From Streptomyces vinaceus (GTDB lineage Bacteria; Actinomycetota; Actinomycetes; Streptomycetales; Streptomycetaceae), in NCBI RefSeq assembly GCF_008704935.1, contig NZ_CP023692.1, forward strand, positions 3,576,001 to 3,640,000: a stretch of DNA of 64,000 nucleotides, given 5' to 3'. How positions within the stretch are numbered: position 1 is the stretch's first letter; every line of letters starts with the position of its first letter. A model generated the notes under the pieces. It made no database searches and had not been told where the DNA came from. It saw only the letters and a program-made list of their open reading frames with translations. Position numbers and translations under genes: made by a program. Positions 41,454-48,708 of this stretch are shown one piece after another.

Positions 41454-42825
41454 GCTGCTCTCCTTGCAGGGCTTCGCGAGCGGTCTGGCGGTTGAGTTGG
41501 ATGTCGCGGGCGATGGAGGCGGCGAGGACGGATTCACCCGGGGAGTGGCCGTGGCCGGCGTACTGCCAGGAGGCGAGGACCAGGACGGTGTCCGGCTCGA
41601 TGTCGACGAGGCCGCGTGCTTCGCGTTCTTGGGCTGCGCGGTAGTCGGCCCGGGTCTGGCGCAGGGCCCCGAGGGTGGTCGAGTAGGCGCGGGACTTCGT
41701 GGAGAAGTGGCCGCGGAACCCGAGCATGTGCGACCACGCGGCAAGGCGCCGGTCCGGGTAGAGCGGGTCGAGGTCGAGGCAGGCCGTGATGAGGCGGGCG
41801 GTGTGGTCGGGGACGTCGAGGAGGACCAAGGCCTCACGGTTGCCGATCCGGCGGTCGAGGGTGCCGGTGTTCTCCGCCGCCTTGGTGGCGTACTTGGCGA
41901 CGTAAGAGGCGACGGCCTGTTCGGTGATGTCGGAGCCGTCCCCGAATGCCTTGATCGGCCGGACGTCGAGTTGCGTGCCCCACCGGAAGGTACGGGCGGA
42001 CTGCTCTCCGGCCGCTGGCACGGTGATCGAGGTGTACGAGTGGGCGACGGCGCTTCGGATCGCGGCGGTCAGCAGTTCGGTCGTGGCCCAGGAGGGCGGC
42101 GGGCTGTCCGGCCCGTCAGGACCGTCAATCCGTACGACGGCGTGGAAGTGGATGGCCCCGCGCTTCTGGAACTCGGCGACCTTGCCGTATGAGAGGCGGG
42201 CCATGTCCTTCAGCTCCCGTTGGGTCAGTCCGGCGTGCCCGGCGATCTCGCGGCGCAGGCGGGTGGTGAAGCGCTGCCAGAGCTGTCCGGCGTGGTTGTT
42301 GAAGAGGACGGCGCCGGCGTAGTCGTACATCGCAGGGTCGAGGGCGGTGCCGAGTTCGGCGTCGTGCTCCTGGTGGTGGATGCCGCAGCGGCAGGGGCGA
42401 CCGCCGGAGGGACGGTTGTGGACCGGGCCGAAGGAGGGGGCGGTGAGCGTGGCGAAGACCCGAGGGTGCTCGCGGACGGTGGCGGGGATGTCACGGCGGT
42501 CGTCCCCGGCGAGGCCTGCGCGGATCAGTTGGTACGTGTCTCCGGCGTAGGTCCAGGCGCAGGCGGGGCACCGGGACACGCGGCGGTTGCCGCAGGCGAT
42601 GCGGAGGCGGCCTCCGGGTTCGACCTCGGTGGAGTAGCGGTGCAGGGTCTCGCCGGTGGTCTTGTCCTTGGCGAGGGTCCAACCGGTGATGTGGATCGGG
42701 TCGGAGCAGCCGCCGGTGCGGTGGATCTGGTCTTCCCAGCGGGCGTAACCGGGAGTCCCGGCCACCTTGAGCATGTCGCTCAAGGTGGCCGGGTCCCAGT
42801 CCGCGAGGGTCGCGGAGTCGGTCAC
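41446..42825 (-). CDS. RepSA-type replication initiator
   Basis: A 459-aa rolling-circle-type initiator of pSAM2-family elements. The metal-binding HUH motif is in RGAIHFHAVVRIDGPD and the likely nucleophile Tyr in ASYVAKYATKAAE. An N-terminal zinc-binding region has CGNRRVSRCPACAW. It nicks the element origin to copy the excised circle before transfer. Start chosen at GTG 42825, which overlaps the stop of the next upstream gene (GTGA). Confidence 0.92.
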   Translation of the reverse strand: MTDSATLADWDPATLSDMLKVAGTPGYARWEDQIHRTGGCSDPIHITGWTLAKDKTTGETLHRYSTEVEPGGRLRIACGNRRVSRCPACAWTYAGDTYQLIRAGLAGDDRRDIPATVREHPRVFATLTAPSFGPVHNRPSGGRPCRCGIHHQEHDAELGTALDPAMYDYAGAVLFNNHAGQLWQRFTTRLRREIAGHAGLTQRELKDMARLSYGKVAEFQKRGAIHFHAVVRIDGPDGPDSPPPSWATTELLTAAIRSAVAHSYTSITVPAAGEQSARTFRWGTQLDVRPIKAFGDGSDITEQAVASYVAKYATKAAENTGTLDRRIGNREALVLLDVPDHTARLITACLDLDPLYPDRRLAAWSHMLGFRGHFSTKSRAYSTTLGALRQTRADYRAAQEREARGLVDIEPDTVLVLASWQYAGHGHSPGESVLAASIARDIQLNRQTAREALQGEQHE

Positions 42826-43058
42826 CAGCGCCGCCCCCGTCGCGGTCGGGGGGTGTTGGCGTTGTCGCAAGACGGTCCCGAAGCCGGGCCGCTCGGCTTG
42901 CGGCTGACCTCACCGCGGGAGGCGTCGTGGTCCTCGTGGGCGTAGCGAACCCGGTGCTGGAAGACGTTCTCGGCGCCGATGTCCTCGGCGACCTGCTCCA
43001 GGTTGTACTTGAAACGGTCGTCGTCGCTGATGGACGGCTTGCGGTTGAAGATGCCCAT
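42822..43058 (-). CDS. Small conserved AICE protein
   Basis: A 78-aa protein starting MGIFNRKPSISDDDRFKYNLEQVAEDIGAENVF, with a basic, Pro/Arg-rich C-terminus. No known motif. Coupled to rep by a GTGA overlap and to the upstream zinc-finger gene by TGATG. Probably an accessory of replication or transfer. Confidence 0.7.
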   Translation of the reverse strand: MGIFNRKPSISDDDRFKYNLEQVAEDIGAENVFQHRVRYAHEDHDASRGEVSRKPSGPASGPSCDNANTPRPRRGRRW

Positions 43059-43243
43059 CAGACGCGCACCCCCGCGGCAGTGGTGCGGACGAGCCGGAGG
43101 CCGGTGCCGTGGCAGGCCGGGCAGTGGGCGGTGATGGTGCGCAGGTGGCCGGCGCGGTCGCGGCCGCCAAGCGTGACGGCGACGGAGGCGTGTCCGTCGC
43201 AGTTCGGGCAGATGCGGCGCGGCGGGAGTGCGGCGCGGTCCAT
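43058..43243 (-). CDS. Small zinc-ribbon protein
   Basis: A 61-aa protein with two CxxC pairs, CPNCDGHA and CPACHGTG, spaced 29 residues apart (as in DnaJ-type or ribosomal zinc ribbons). Common in AICEs next to rep. Start ATG 43243 with AAAGGA upstream. Role unknown. Confidence 0.75.
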   Translation of the reverse strand: MDRAALPPRRICPNCDGHASVAVTLGGRDRAGHLRTITAHCPACHGTGLRLVRTTAAGVRV

Positions 43244-43290
43244 GATGGTGGTCCTTTCGATTGCGGTCGGGAGGTGTCGGCTGTCCGGGC

Positions 43291-43314
43291 GGCGGCGATG
43301 CTTGGTGGCTTGTG
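43291..43314. repeat. 24-bp direct repeat, copy 1
   Basis: Identical over 24 bases to 43937-43960 (unit begins GGCGGCGATGCTTGG). It lies just upstream of the zinc-ribbon gene and downstream of the GGDEF gene. Confidence 0.9.
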
Positions 43315-43331
43315 CGCCGCTCGGGAGCCGG

Positions 43332-43889
43332 TCAGTGGGTGATGTGGCGGGTACTGCGGCGGCCGGTGGTGCCCTTGGCCGCGTACATGGCCGCATCGGC
43401 GGCGGTGAGCGCGTCGCGAAGCGACGGCAGGGGCAGGTTCGCCAGTCGGCAGGAGCCGACCGAGACGGAGACCGGCAGCTCCTGGCCCTCGTACGTCATC
43501 GGGGTGTTGAGTGCGGCGGTCAGGTCGTCCAGGGCCCGGGAGTAGTCGGGGTGGCGGTGGACGGCGACGAACTCGTCTCCGCCGAGACGTCCGGCGATGC
43601 CGTGGCGGCCGCACCAGGCGGTGAGGCGAGCTGCCGTGGTGGCGAGCGCGGCGTCCCCGGCAGCGTGGCCGTACGTGTCGTTGAGGGCCTTGAACCCGTC
43701 CAGGTCCAGGAGAAGGACGACGGAGTCATTGCGGCGGATGAAGCGCTCGGCCTGGTGAGTCCATCCGGCGCGGGTGCGCAGGCCGGTCAGCGGGTCACGG
43801 CGGGCGGTGGCGAGTCGGCGGGTCAGTAGACCCGAGTGCGCGGCCCAGCCGACGAACGGCAGGCATAAGGCGAGCGATTGGGGGTCCAC
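43332..43889 (-). CDS. GGDEF-domain protein (putative diguanylate cyclase)
   Basis: A 185-aa protein: a short hydrophobic N-terminus (LALCLPFVGWAAHSG) then a complete GGDEF domain with RDPLTGLRTRAGW, LLLDLDGFKALNDTYGHAAGD and the active loop RLGGDEF (GGDEF at 103-107). The metal and substrate residues look intact, so synthesis of cyclic di-GMP from GTP is plausible; no RxxD inhibitory site is seen. In Streptomyces cyclic di-GMP holds BldD active and delays development. GTG start with GAAGGAG upstream. Confidence 0.9.
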   Translation of the reverse strand: MDPQSLALCLPFVGWAAHSGLLTRRLATARRDPLTGLRTRAGWTHQAERFIRRNDSVVLLLDLDGFKALNDTYGHAAGDAALATTAARLTAWCGRHGIAGRLGGDEFVAVHRHPDYSRALDDLTAALNTPMTYEGQELPVSVSVGSCRLANLPLPSLRDALTAADAAMYAAKGTTGRRSTRHITH

Positions 43890-43936
43890 GATGCTCCTTC
43901 GTGCGGTCGGTTGTGATGGCGGAGCGGGCTCCGGGT

Positions 43937-43960
43937 GGCGGCGATGCTTGGTGGCTTGTG
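43937..43960. repeat. 24-bp direct repeat, copy 2
   Basis: Second exact copy of the 43291 repeat, upstream of the GGDEF gene start. Flanking bases also resemble the first copy (GGTCAGTGG follows both). Confidence 0.9.
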
Positions 43961-43981
43961 ACGCCTGCGGAGACCGGCCGG

Positions 43982-44296
43982 TCAGTGGTTCTTGAAGTCC
44001 TGGCGGAGTGCGCGGACGAGGAACAGCAGGACGACGCCGCTGACGGACAGGGCAACCGCGGTGACCGCGACGGCCAGGAGCAGCGAGACGGCGACGGACG
44101 CCAGGGCGAGGACTCCGGCCACTCCGCCGGCGGCGAGGGCGAGCGCGGTACCGGGCGACTGCTGGACCAGGCCGCCGAGGGCGCCCGGGGCCCTGTGCGG
44201 GACCGTCGCCCCCTCGGGCTCCTCGACGGGCGCCGGGGTCGGGCGGATCGTCGCCGGGCTGTAGGTGTCGGGGGTGGGGTACTGAGGCTTGAACAC
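43982..44296 (-). CDS. Spd-like transfer membrane protein
   Basis: A 104-aa protein. Pro-rich cytoplasmic N-terminus (VFKPQYPTPDTYSPATIRP), then two hydrophobic helices (TALALAAGGVAGVLALASVAV and LLLAVAVTAVALSVSGVVLLFLV) and a basic end. Layout matches SpdB2-type proteins of AICEs that aid intramycelial spread of the element. GTG start with GAAGGAGAA upstream. Confidence 0.78.
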   Translation of the reverse strand: MFKPQYPTPDTYSPATIRPTPAPVEEPEGATVPHRAPGALGGLVQQSPGTALALAAGGVAGVLALASVAVSLLLAVAVTAVALSVSGVVLLFLVRALRQDFKNH

Positions 44297-44319
44297 GGCT
44301 GTTCTCCTTCCTGGATGGA

Positions 44320-44478
44320 CTACTTGTTGATCGCGGTGTCGATGGCCGGGGCGAGGAAGCTGCCCGCGAGGAGGAAGCCGCCGAGGAGGATCACGGCGAC
44401 GAGCCACCAGGGCGGGCGGGTGAGCTTCACGCCGAGGACTCCTACGGCGAGCAGGGCGAACCAGAGCGGGACATCCAT
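44320..44478 (-). CDS. Small membrane protein of the transfer region
   Basis: A 52-aa protein with two hydrophobic stretches: MDVPLWFALLAVGVLGVKLT and WWLVAVILLGGFLLAGSFL. It lies between two spd-like genes with close spacing and has GAAAGG upstream of the ATG. Probably a small SpdC/D-like spread protein. Confidence 0.7.
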   Translation of the reverse strand: MDVPLWFALLAVGVLGVKLTRPPWWLVAVILLGGFLLAGSFLAPAIDTAINK

Positions 44479-44499
44479 GGCGGTGGCCTTTCGGGAGCG

Positions 44500-44691
44500 T
44501 CAGCTGACGCGGCAGCGGTGAGTGCGGGCGGCGAGCTGGGCGGCGGTCGAGGAGCTGTAGTCGGAGGACCAGCCGCATCCGTCGGTGGTGCAGACAGCGG
44601 CGTCCTTGGTGCGACCGCGACGGTCGCGATAGGTGCCGATCTGGACGGGGCCGATCTTCATGAGCGAGCGGAAGCTGATCCAGGCGGGCAT
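44500..44691 (-). CDS. Mobile element transfer protein (SpdA-like)
   Basis: A 63-aa basic protein, MKIGPVQIGTYRDRRGRTK with TTDGCGWSSDYSS and ARTHRCRVS. The IGPVQVGTYxDRRGR pattern with two Cys and a THRC end is a hallmark of the short transfer protein present in nearly all pSAM2-like elements. Probably cytoplasmic or membrane-associated; mechanism unknown. Confidence 0.85.
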   Translation of the reverse strand: MPAWISFRSLMKIGPVQIGTYRDRRGRTKDAAVCTTDGCGWSSDYSSSTAAQLAARTHRCRVS

Positions 44692-44702
44692 GGGATCTCC
44701 TC

Positions 44703-45371
44703 TCAGACGAGCTGGGCGGCGATCGCGTCGGCCAAGGCGGGCGGGACGCCAAGCCGGGCGCGCAGGGTCTCGGCGTCGATGTCCGAGCCGGTGCGGGTCC
44801 GGTGGTCGGCGGCGATCTTCTGGGCGTGGGCCACGAGGGCGGGCGGTGCCGTGACCGTCGGCGCCGGGGCGGCCGGTTCAGGGACGGGCAGGGCGGGGAG
44901 CTCGGCGGTCTGTACGCCGGGTTCTGTCGCCCGCTCGACCACGGGCACGGGCAGGGGCGCCGCTTCGGGTTCAGGCTCGGGGTCGGAGGCGATGGGCGTC
45001 GTAGGCCGGTGGACCAGGAGCGTTCCGCCGAGGAAGGCGAGTGCGGGCCATCCGGCGACGAGGATGCGGAGCCAGTCCGGGACGTCGGCCAGATCGAGAA
45101 GGCCGGCGGTCGCGACGTTCGCGCCGAGCGAGGCCGCCAGGGCGACGGCGAACCAGGACCAGGCCGAGCGCGATGGTTCTCCCGCATCCCGCAGGGAGCG
45201 CAGGCGGTGCCAGGCGGCGACGAGGAGCAGATCCACGCTGACCGGGTAGGCCCAGGCCTTCCAACCGTCCTGTCCGGCGGCTTCGGCGAGGTCGTGCAGG
45301 TGGGCGAAGGAGAGGGCTCCGGCGATGACGGCCTGGACGAGGACGGCGTCCGGGCGCAGGCGGGCGGTCAC
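44703..45371 (-). CDS. DUF2637 (SpdB-like) membrane protein
   Basis: A 222-aa protein. Four helices in the N-terminal half (AVIAGALSFAHLHDLAE, WAYPVSVDLLLVAAW, WFAVALAASLGANVATAGLLDL, WLRILVAGWPALAFLGGTLLV), as in DUF2637 proteins, then a Pro-rich linker and a C-terminal helix-turn-helix-like segment (IDAETLRARLGVPPALADAIAAQLV). Such proteins assist plasmid spread with the TraB translocator. Start GTG 45371, overlapping the upstream stop (GTGA). Confidence 0.85.
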   Translation of the reverse strand: MTARLRPDAVLVQAVIAGALSFAHLHDLAEAAGQDGWKAWAYPVSVDLLLVAAWHRLRSLRDAGEPSRSAWSWFAVALAASLGANVATAGLLDLADVPDWLRILVAGWPALAFLGGTLLVHRPTTPIASDPEPEPEAAPLPVPVVERATEPGVQTAELPALPVPEPAAPAPTVTAPPALVAHAQKIAADHRTRTGSDIDAETLRARLGVPPALADAIAAQLV

Positions 45372-45514
45372 GTCCCCGGCTGGTCTGAGGAGCGGCGCTC
45401 GCTGAGCATCAGCGCGATCTCCTCCTCGGAGAGCCACCGCCAGGAGCAGTCGTCGATCTCGTGATCGGAGCCGGTCTTCTCTCCGTTGTCGTCGCCACAG
45501 AGCGTGCAGAACAT
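45368..45514 (-). CDS. Very small AICE protein
   Basis: A 48-aa acidic protein, MFCTLCGDDNGEKTGSDHE followed by DDCSWRWLSEEEIALMLSER. One CxxC near the start may bind zinc. GGGAGAA precedes the ATG, and its stop overlaps the GTG of the DUF2637 gene, which supports it as real. Role unknown. Confidence 0.65.
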   Translation of the reverse strand: MFCTLCGDDNGEKTGSDHEIDDCSWRWLSEEEIALMLSERRSSDQPGT

Positions 45515-45592
45515 GGGGTTCTCCCGGATCTAGACATGGGTGGGGCAGGGACCTGGCGCGATGAGGCCGCGCCGACCGGGCGAGAGGGGTGA

Positions 45593-46951
45593 TCAGAAGG
45601 CGGGAGCCGAAGCGGTCTTCGGCTGGACCTTGCCGACGTGGACGCGGACAGGGAGCGCGGGCCGGAAGGGATCCAGCTCCGGGATGCTCGGGGTGCGGTG
45701 CGCGTGGGCGTTGCAGGTGTCCACGGCCTGGCGGAGCGTGGTGTGCGGGGCCCGGATACGGGACCAGCCGCCGGAGGAGTCACCGGCCACGGCGGTGCCG
45801 GGGCGGTCCCTGTCGATCTGGACTGCGGCGAGGACGGCGTCCGGGGAGATGTCCCCGAAGGCCATGTTCGCCGAGGTCTCGTCGTTGACGCGGTGGGCGG
45901 TGCGTCCGGTGAGCTGGGCGCGAAGCATGGTGATGCCCTTGCCGAGCTCGGAGCCGAAGCGCTGGCCGCAGATCTCCAGGTGGATGCCGGCGGCGCGGCC
46001 GAGCTGGGCGAGGCGTACGAGGTCGGTGACGATCTGGTCCCGCCGGGTCTCCTCGGCCCTACTGGCGGCGAGGGCCAGTTCGGCTACCTCGTCCACCACG
46101 ACCACGACGGGTACGGGGCGTAGGTGCGCCGGGAGATCCCAGATGTCAGCGGTGATCTCCGCATCCGGCAGGCTGACGCTGATGCGCTGCTCGGCCCGGA
46201 TGACCTGGTAGACGCGGCCCATGTACTGCACGAGCGCGGTGAGCAGGTCGGCTGCGTCGGTGGGATTGTCCGCGAGGGCCGTGAACCGCGCGGCCAGTGG
46301 GAACAGTTCCACACCGTTCTTACAGTCGATGCCGACGAGCGCGACGTTCTGCGGTGCCAGCCCGGAGACGAGCGTGCGCTGATAGACGGACTTCCCCGAC
46401 TTGGTGGCGCCGACGTTCAGCGCGTGCGGGGCCTGCCGGTAGTCCCGGTAGTGGAGCTCCCCGTCCTCCCGCAGGGCGACAGGTATGCGGAGTACCTCGG
46501 AGGGTGGAGCAGTCGGCATGCGCACGAGCTTGAGGACGTCGTACCCGGTCATTCGCAGCTCCACGACGCCGGACCGGATCTCGCGGGAGACGACGTTGTG
46601 CAGAGCGAAGGAGTGCCGTAGCCGGTCGGAGGAGGCGGAGAAGTCGAACGCGTCCTGCCCGGGCCGGAGTTTCAGACGGAGGACCAGCCCGGTCGCGGTG
46701 GGCCGCAGCCGCAGGATGCGCGGCGAGCGGGCTTCGGGGACGGGGCGGTTGGTGACGCGGGCGAGGGCGAGTCGCCAGCGGGCGGGCGGGACGGTGAGCC
46801 CGCAGGCGTCCATCGCCGACCGGTAGCGGATCAGGACGCGGATCGCGGCGAAGGTGACCCCGAAGGTCATCCAGTACCAGGTGGGCCGCTGCCAGCGCAG
46901 GACGAGTGCGAGGGCCAGGACCACCAGCAGCGTGACCCATAAGGCGGTCAT
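45593..46951 (-). CDS. FtsK/SpoIIIE-type transfer ATPase (TraSA/TraB-like)
   Basis: A 452-aa hexameric double-stranded DNA translocator that alone drives conjugation in Streptomyces. Two N-terminal helices (MTALWVTLLVVLALALVL, YWMTFGVTFAAIRVLI), then the motor with Walker A GATKSGKS, Walker B VVVVVDEVAELAL, and ICGQRFGSELGKG. The short C-terminus holds the DNA-recognition region. Start ATG 46951, two bases downstream of the previous stop. First large gene of the transfer operon controlled by the KorSA-like repressor. Confidence 0.93.
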   Translation of the reverse strand: MTALWVTLLVVLALALVLRWQRPTWYWMTFGVTFAAIRVLIRYRSAMDACGLTVPPARWRLALARVTNRPVPEARSPRILRLRPTATGLVLRLKLRPGQDAFDFSASSDRLRHSFALHNVVSREIRSGVVELRMTGYDVLKLVRMPTAPPSEVLRIPVALREDGELHYRDYRQAPHALNVGATKSGKSVYQRTLVSGLAPQNVALVGIDCKNGVELFPLAARFTALADNPTDAADLLTALVQYMGRVYQVIRAEQRISVSLPDAEITADIWDLPAHLRPVPVVVVVDEVAELALAASRAEETRRDQIVTDLVRLAQLGRAAGIHLEICGQRFGSELGKGITMLRAQLTGRTAHRVNDETSANMAFGDISPDAVLAAVQIDRDRPGTAVAGDSSGGWSRIRAPHTTLRQAVDTCNAHAHRTPSIPELDPFRPALPVRVHVGKVQPKTASAPAF

Positions 46952-46953
46952 GC

Positions 46954-47292
46954 TCAGCCTGCCTTGGCCAACGAGGTGACGGCGACGGCGCGGAAGCTGA
47001 GTCCGTGCCGCTTCTGGCCGTTGAACTCGTTCTCCCACGGGCGGGCGACGAGACCGGTCAGCGCGACGGGGGTGCCGGTGACGAGCTCACCGGAGATGTC
47101 GGGCTCGGCGACGGTCACGGACACGACCTCGGCGTTGCCGTTCATCACGAACAGCACGTCCACGGTCATGAGGTTGTTGCCGCTCTCGTTGTCGACGGCG
47201 ACCTGTCCCGTCTTCTTGTCGCGCAGCTTGAGCTGCGGGGGCTGGGCGACCATCACGGTCGCGCCGGTGGTGTCCACGGGGATCTGACGCAC
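46954..47292 (-). CDS. Conserved AICE regulatory/accessory protein
   Basis: A 112-aa beta-rich protein: MRQIPVDTTGATVMVAQPPQ, DKKTGQVAVDNESGNNLMTVDVLF, GTPVALTGLVARPWENEFNGQKRHGLSFRA. Proteins of this size sit upstream of the FtsK gene in many AICEs. It may be an OB-fold nucleic acid-binding protein or a Pra-like replication activator; the sequence does not settle this. It is directly downstream of the operator pair. Confidence 0.72.
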   Translation of the reverse strand: MRQIPVDTTGATVMVAQPPQLKLRDKKTGQVAVDNESGNNLMTVDVLFVMNGNAEVVSVTVAEPDISGELVTGTPVALTGLVARPWENEFNGQKRHGLSFRAVAVTSLAKAG

Positions 47293-47327
47293 GGAAGATC
47301 ACTCCTCTATAGGGGTGGAACTCCGTC

Positions 47328-47379
47328 ACTCATGTATAGGAGCGACATGAAGAAGAGTGCCTGACTCCTATACATGAGT
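47328..47379. promoter_or_regulatory. Paired operators (inverted 15-bp repeats), probable KorSA sites
   Basis: ACTCATGTATAGGAG at 47328-47342 and its exact reverse complement CTCCTATACATGAGT at 47365-47379, 22 bases apart, upstream of the 112-aa/FtsK operon. A third copy with one mismatch is at 48236-48250 beside the repressor gene. Confidence 0.8.
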
Positions 47380-47431
47380 CAACCCGCTACGAAGAGAAAC
47401 TCGCAGCGGGCTGTGGTGAGTTGAGCGGGCG

Positions 47432-48214
47432 TCAGTCGCGCGCAGGGATCCGGTACTCGAATACGAACTGGTCAGCGGCCATGAGGGTGTCGCAGACCTC
47501 GACGACGCGGCCCTCCTCCGTGACGGCGTTGCGCAGCAGATGCACCACGGGGGCGCCGGGGCTCAGCGACAGCTCGGTCGCTTCGGCCTTGGCTGCCGGC
47601 CGGGCCTGGAGCGTCTCCACGTACTCGGCGAAGACGTGACCGTGATCCTCCAGCCGCGCGTAGATGCCGCCGGGACCGGGGTTCTCCGCGAACAGCTCCG
47701 GGATGTCCTTCACCACGTCCCACGGCAGGTACGAGCTGGCCGTCTCCACCGGGGTCCCGTCCCGGAAGTACAGCCGACGTCGGGCCAGGACCTGAGTCCC
47801 CGCGGTGACCCCGAGGCGTTCCGCAATCTCCTCCGGCGCCTCCATGGGCCCGATGAACAGCACGCTCACCTTGGCCTCGGCACCGGACTGCGCGGACTCA
47901 GCGAGGTATGCAGCCCGCCCTTCCTGCCTATGCGTACGCCGGAACCGATCCGAGGACCGGTGCCGTACGGGCGGCCGGGCCTTCACCATCGAGCCCTTGC
48001 CGTGCCGGGTCTCCACGAGCCCGCTGGCCCGGACTTCCACCATGGCCTTACGGATCGTCCCACCGGCGACGCCGTAGCGCTCGATGAGCTCCGACTCACT
48101 CGGCACCATGTCTCCTGGCTCCAGCGTGCCGGCCCGGATCTGCTGAACGATGTCGTCAGCGATCTGCACGTAGCGCGGCACAGCCCCTCGGCCACCTCCT
48201 GCTGCGGTTCCCAT
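47432..48214 (-). CDS. GntR-family repressor (KorSA-like)
   Basis: A 260-aa GntR/HutC regulator. Winged HTH: YVQIADDIVQQIRAGTLEPGDMVPSESEL then RYGVAGGTIRKAMVEV and GKGSMV; C-terminal UTRA ligand domain (ARRRLYFRDGTPVETASSYLP, EYRIPARD). In pSAM2 KorSA represses its own gene and the activator pra, keeping the element integrated. Matching operator copies on both sides of this gene support the same circuit. Confidence 0.92.
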   Translation of the reverse strand: MGTAAGGGRGAVPRYVQIADDIVQQIRAGTLEPGDMVPSESELIERYGVAGGTIRKAMVEVRASGLVETRHGKGSMVKARPPVRHRSSDRFRRTHRQEGRAAYLAESAQSGAEAKVSVLFIGPMEAPEEIAERLGVTAGTQVLARRRLYFRDGTPVETASSYLPWDVVKDIPELFAENPGPGGIYARLEDHGHVFAEYVETLQARPAAKAEATELSLSPGAPVVHLLRNAVTEEGRVVEVCDTLMAADQFVFEYRIPARD

Positions 48215-48235
48215 AGTCCTTCTCTTCCTCCTATG

Positions 48236-48250
48236 CTCCTGTACATGAGT
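48236..48250. promoter_or_regulatory. Third KorSA-type operator, overlapping the Nudix start codon
   Basis: CTCCTGTACATGAGT differs by one base from the 47365 copy. It lies 22 bases from the repressor start and includes the ATG (48245) of the Nudix gene, so binding would affect both. Confidence 0.75.
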
Positions 48251-48700
48251 ACGGGTTCCCCGCAGGTCAAGTCAACGCCACTGCACTCCGTGTCCGTAGC
48301 CGGGGCAGTGCTGCGCGAGGACGGCCGACTCCTGGCGATCCGCCGAGCGGACAACGGGACTTGGGAACTGCCGGGCGGAGTCCTTGAACTCACCGAGTCC
48401 CCGGAGGCCGGCGTCCGCCGCGAGGTCCTGGAGGAGACGGGCATCGAGGTCGAGGTCCAGGAGCTCACGGGGGTCTACAAGAACACGAGCCGAGGCATCG
48501 TCGCCCTGGTGTTCCGTTGCAAGGCGACCGGCGGCGCCGAGCACACCTCGGAGGAATCGACCGCGGTCGCGTGGCTCACGCCGGACGAGGTCTCAGCACA
48601 GATGTCCGAGGTCTTCGCGATCCGCCTCTTGGACGCCCTGGACGATGAAGGCCCCCACGTCCGCAGCCACGACGGCCGACAGCTGATCTCAACGCCCTGA
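48245..48700 (+). CDS. Nudix hydrolase (Pif-like immunity factor)
   Basis: A 151-aa Nudix protein. The Nudix box is complete (GVLELTESPEAGVRREVLEE then TGIEV, fitting GX5EX7REUXEEXGU). In pSAM2 the Nudix-domain protein Pif blocks transfer between strains that already carry the element. It occupies the same place here, divergent from the korSA-like gene. No ribosome-binding site precedes the ATG, suggesting a leaderless mRNA. Confidence 0.88.
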   Translation: MSTGSPQVKSTPLHSVSVAGAVLREDGRLLAIRRADNGTWELPGGVLELTESPEAGVRREVLEETGIEVEVQELTGVYKNTSRGIVALVFRCKATGGAEHTSEESTAVAWLTPDEVSAQMSEVFAIRLLDALDDEGPHVRSHDGRQLISTP

Positions 48701-48708
48701 CCAGCCGG

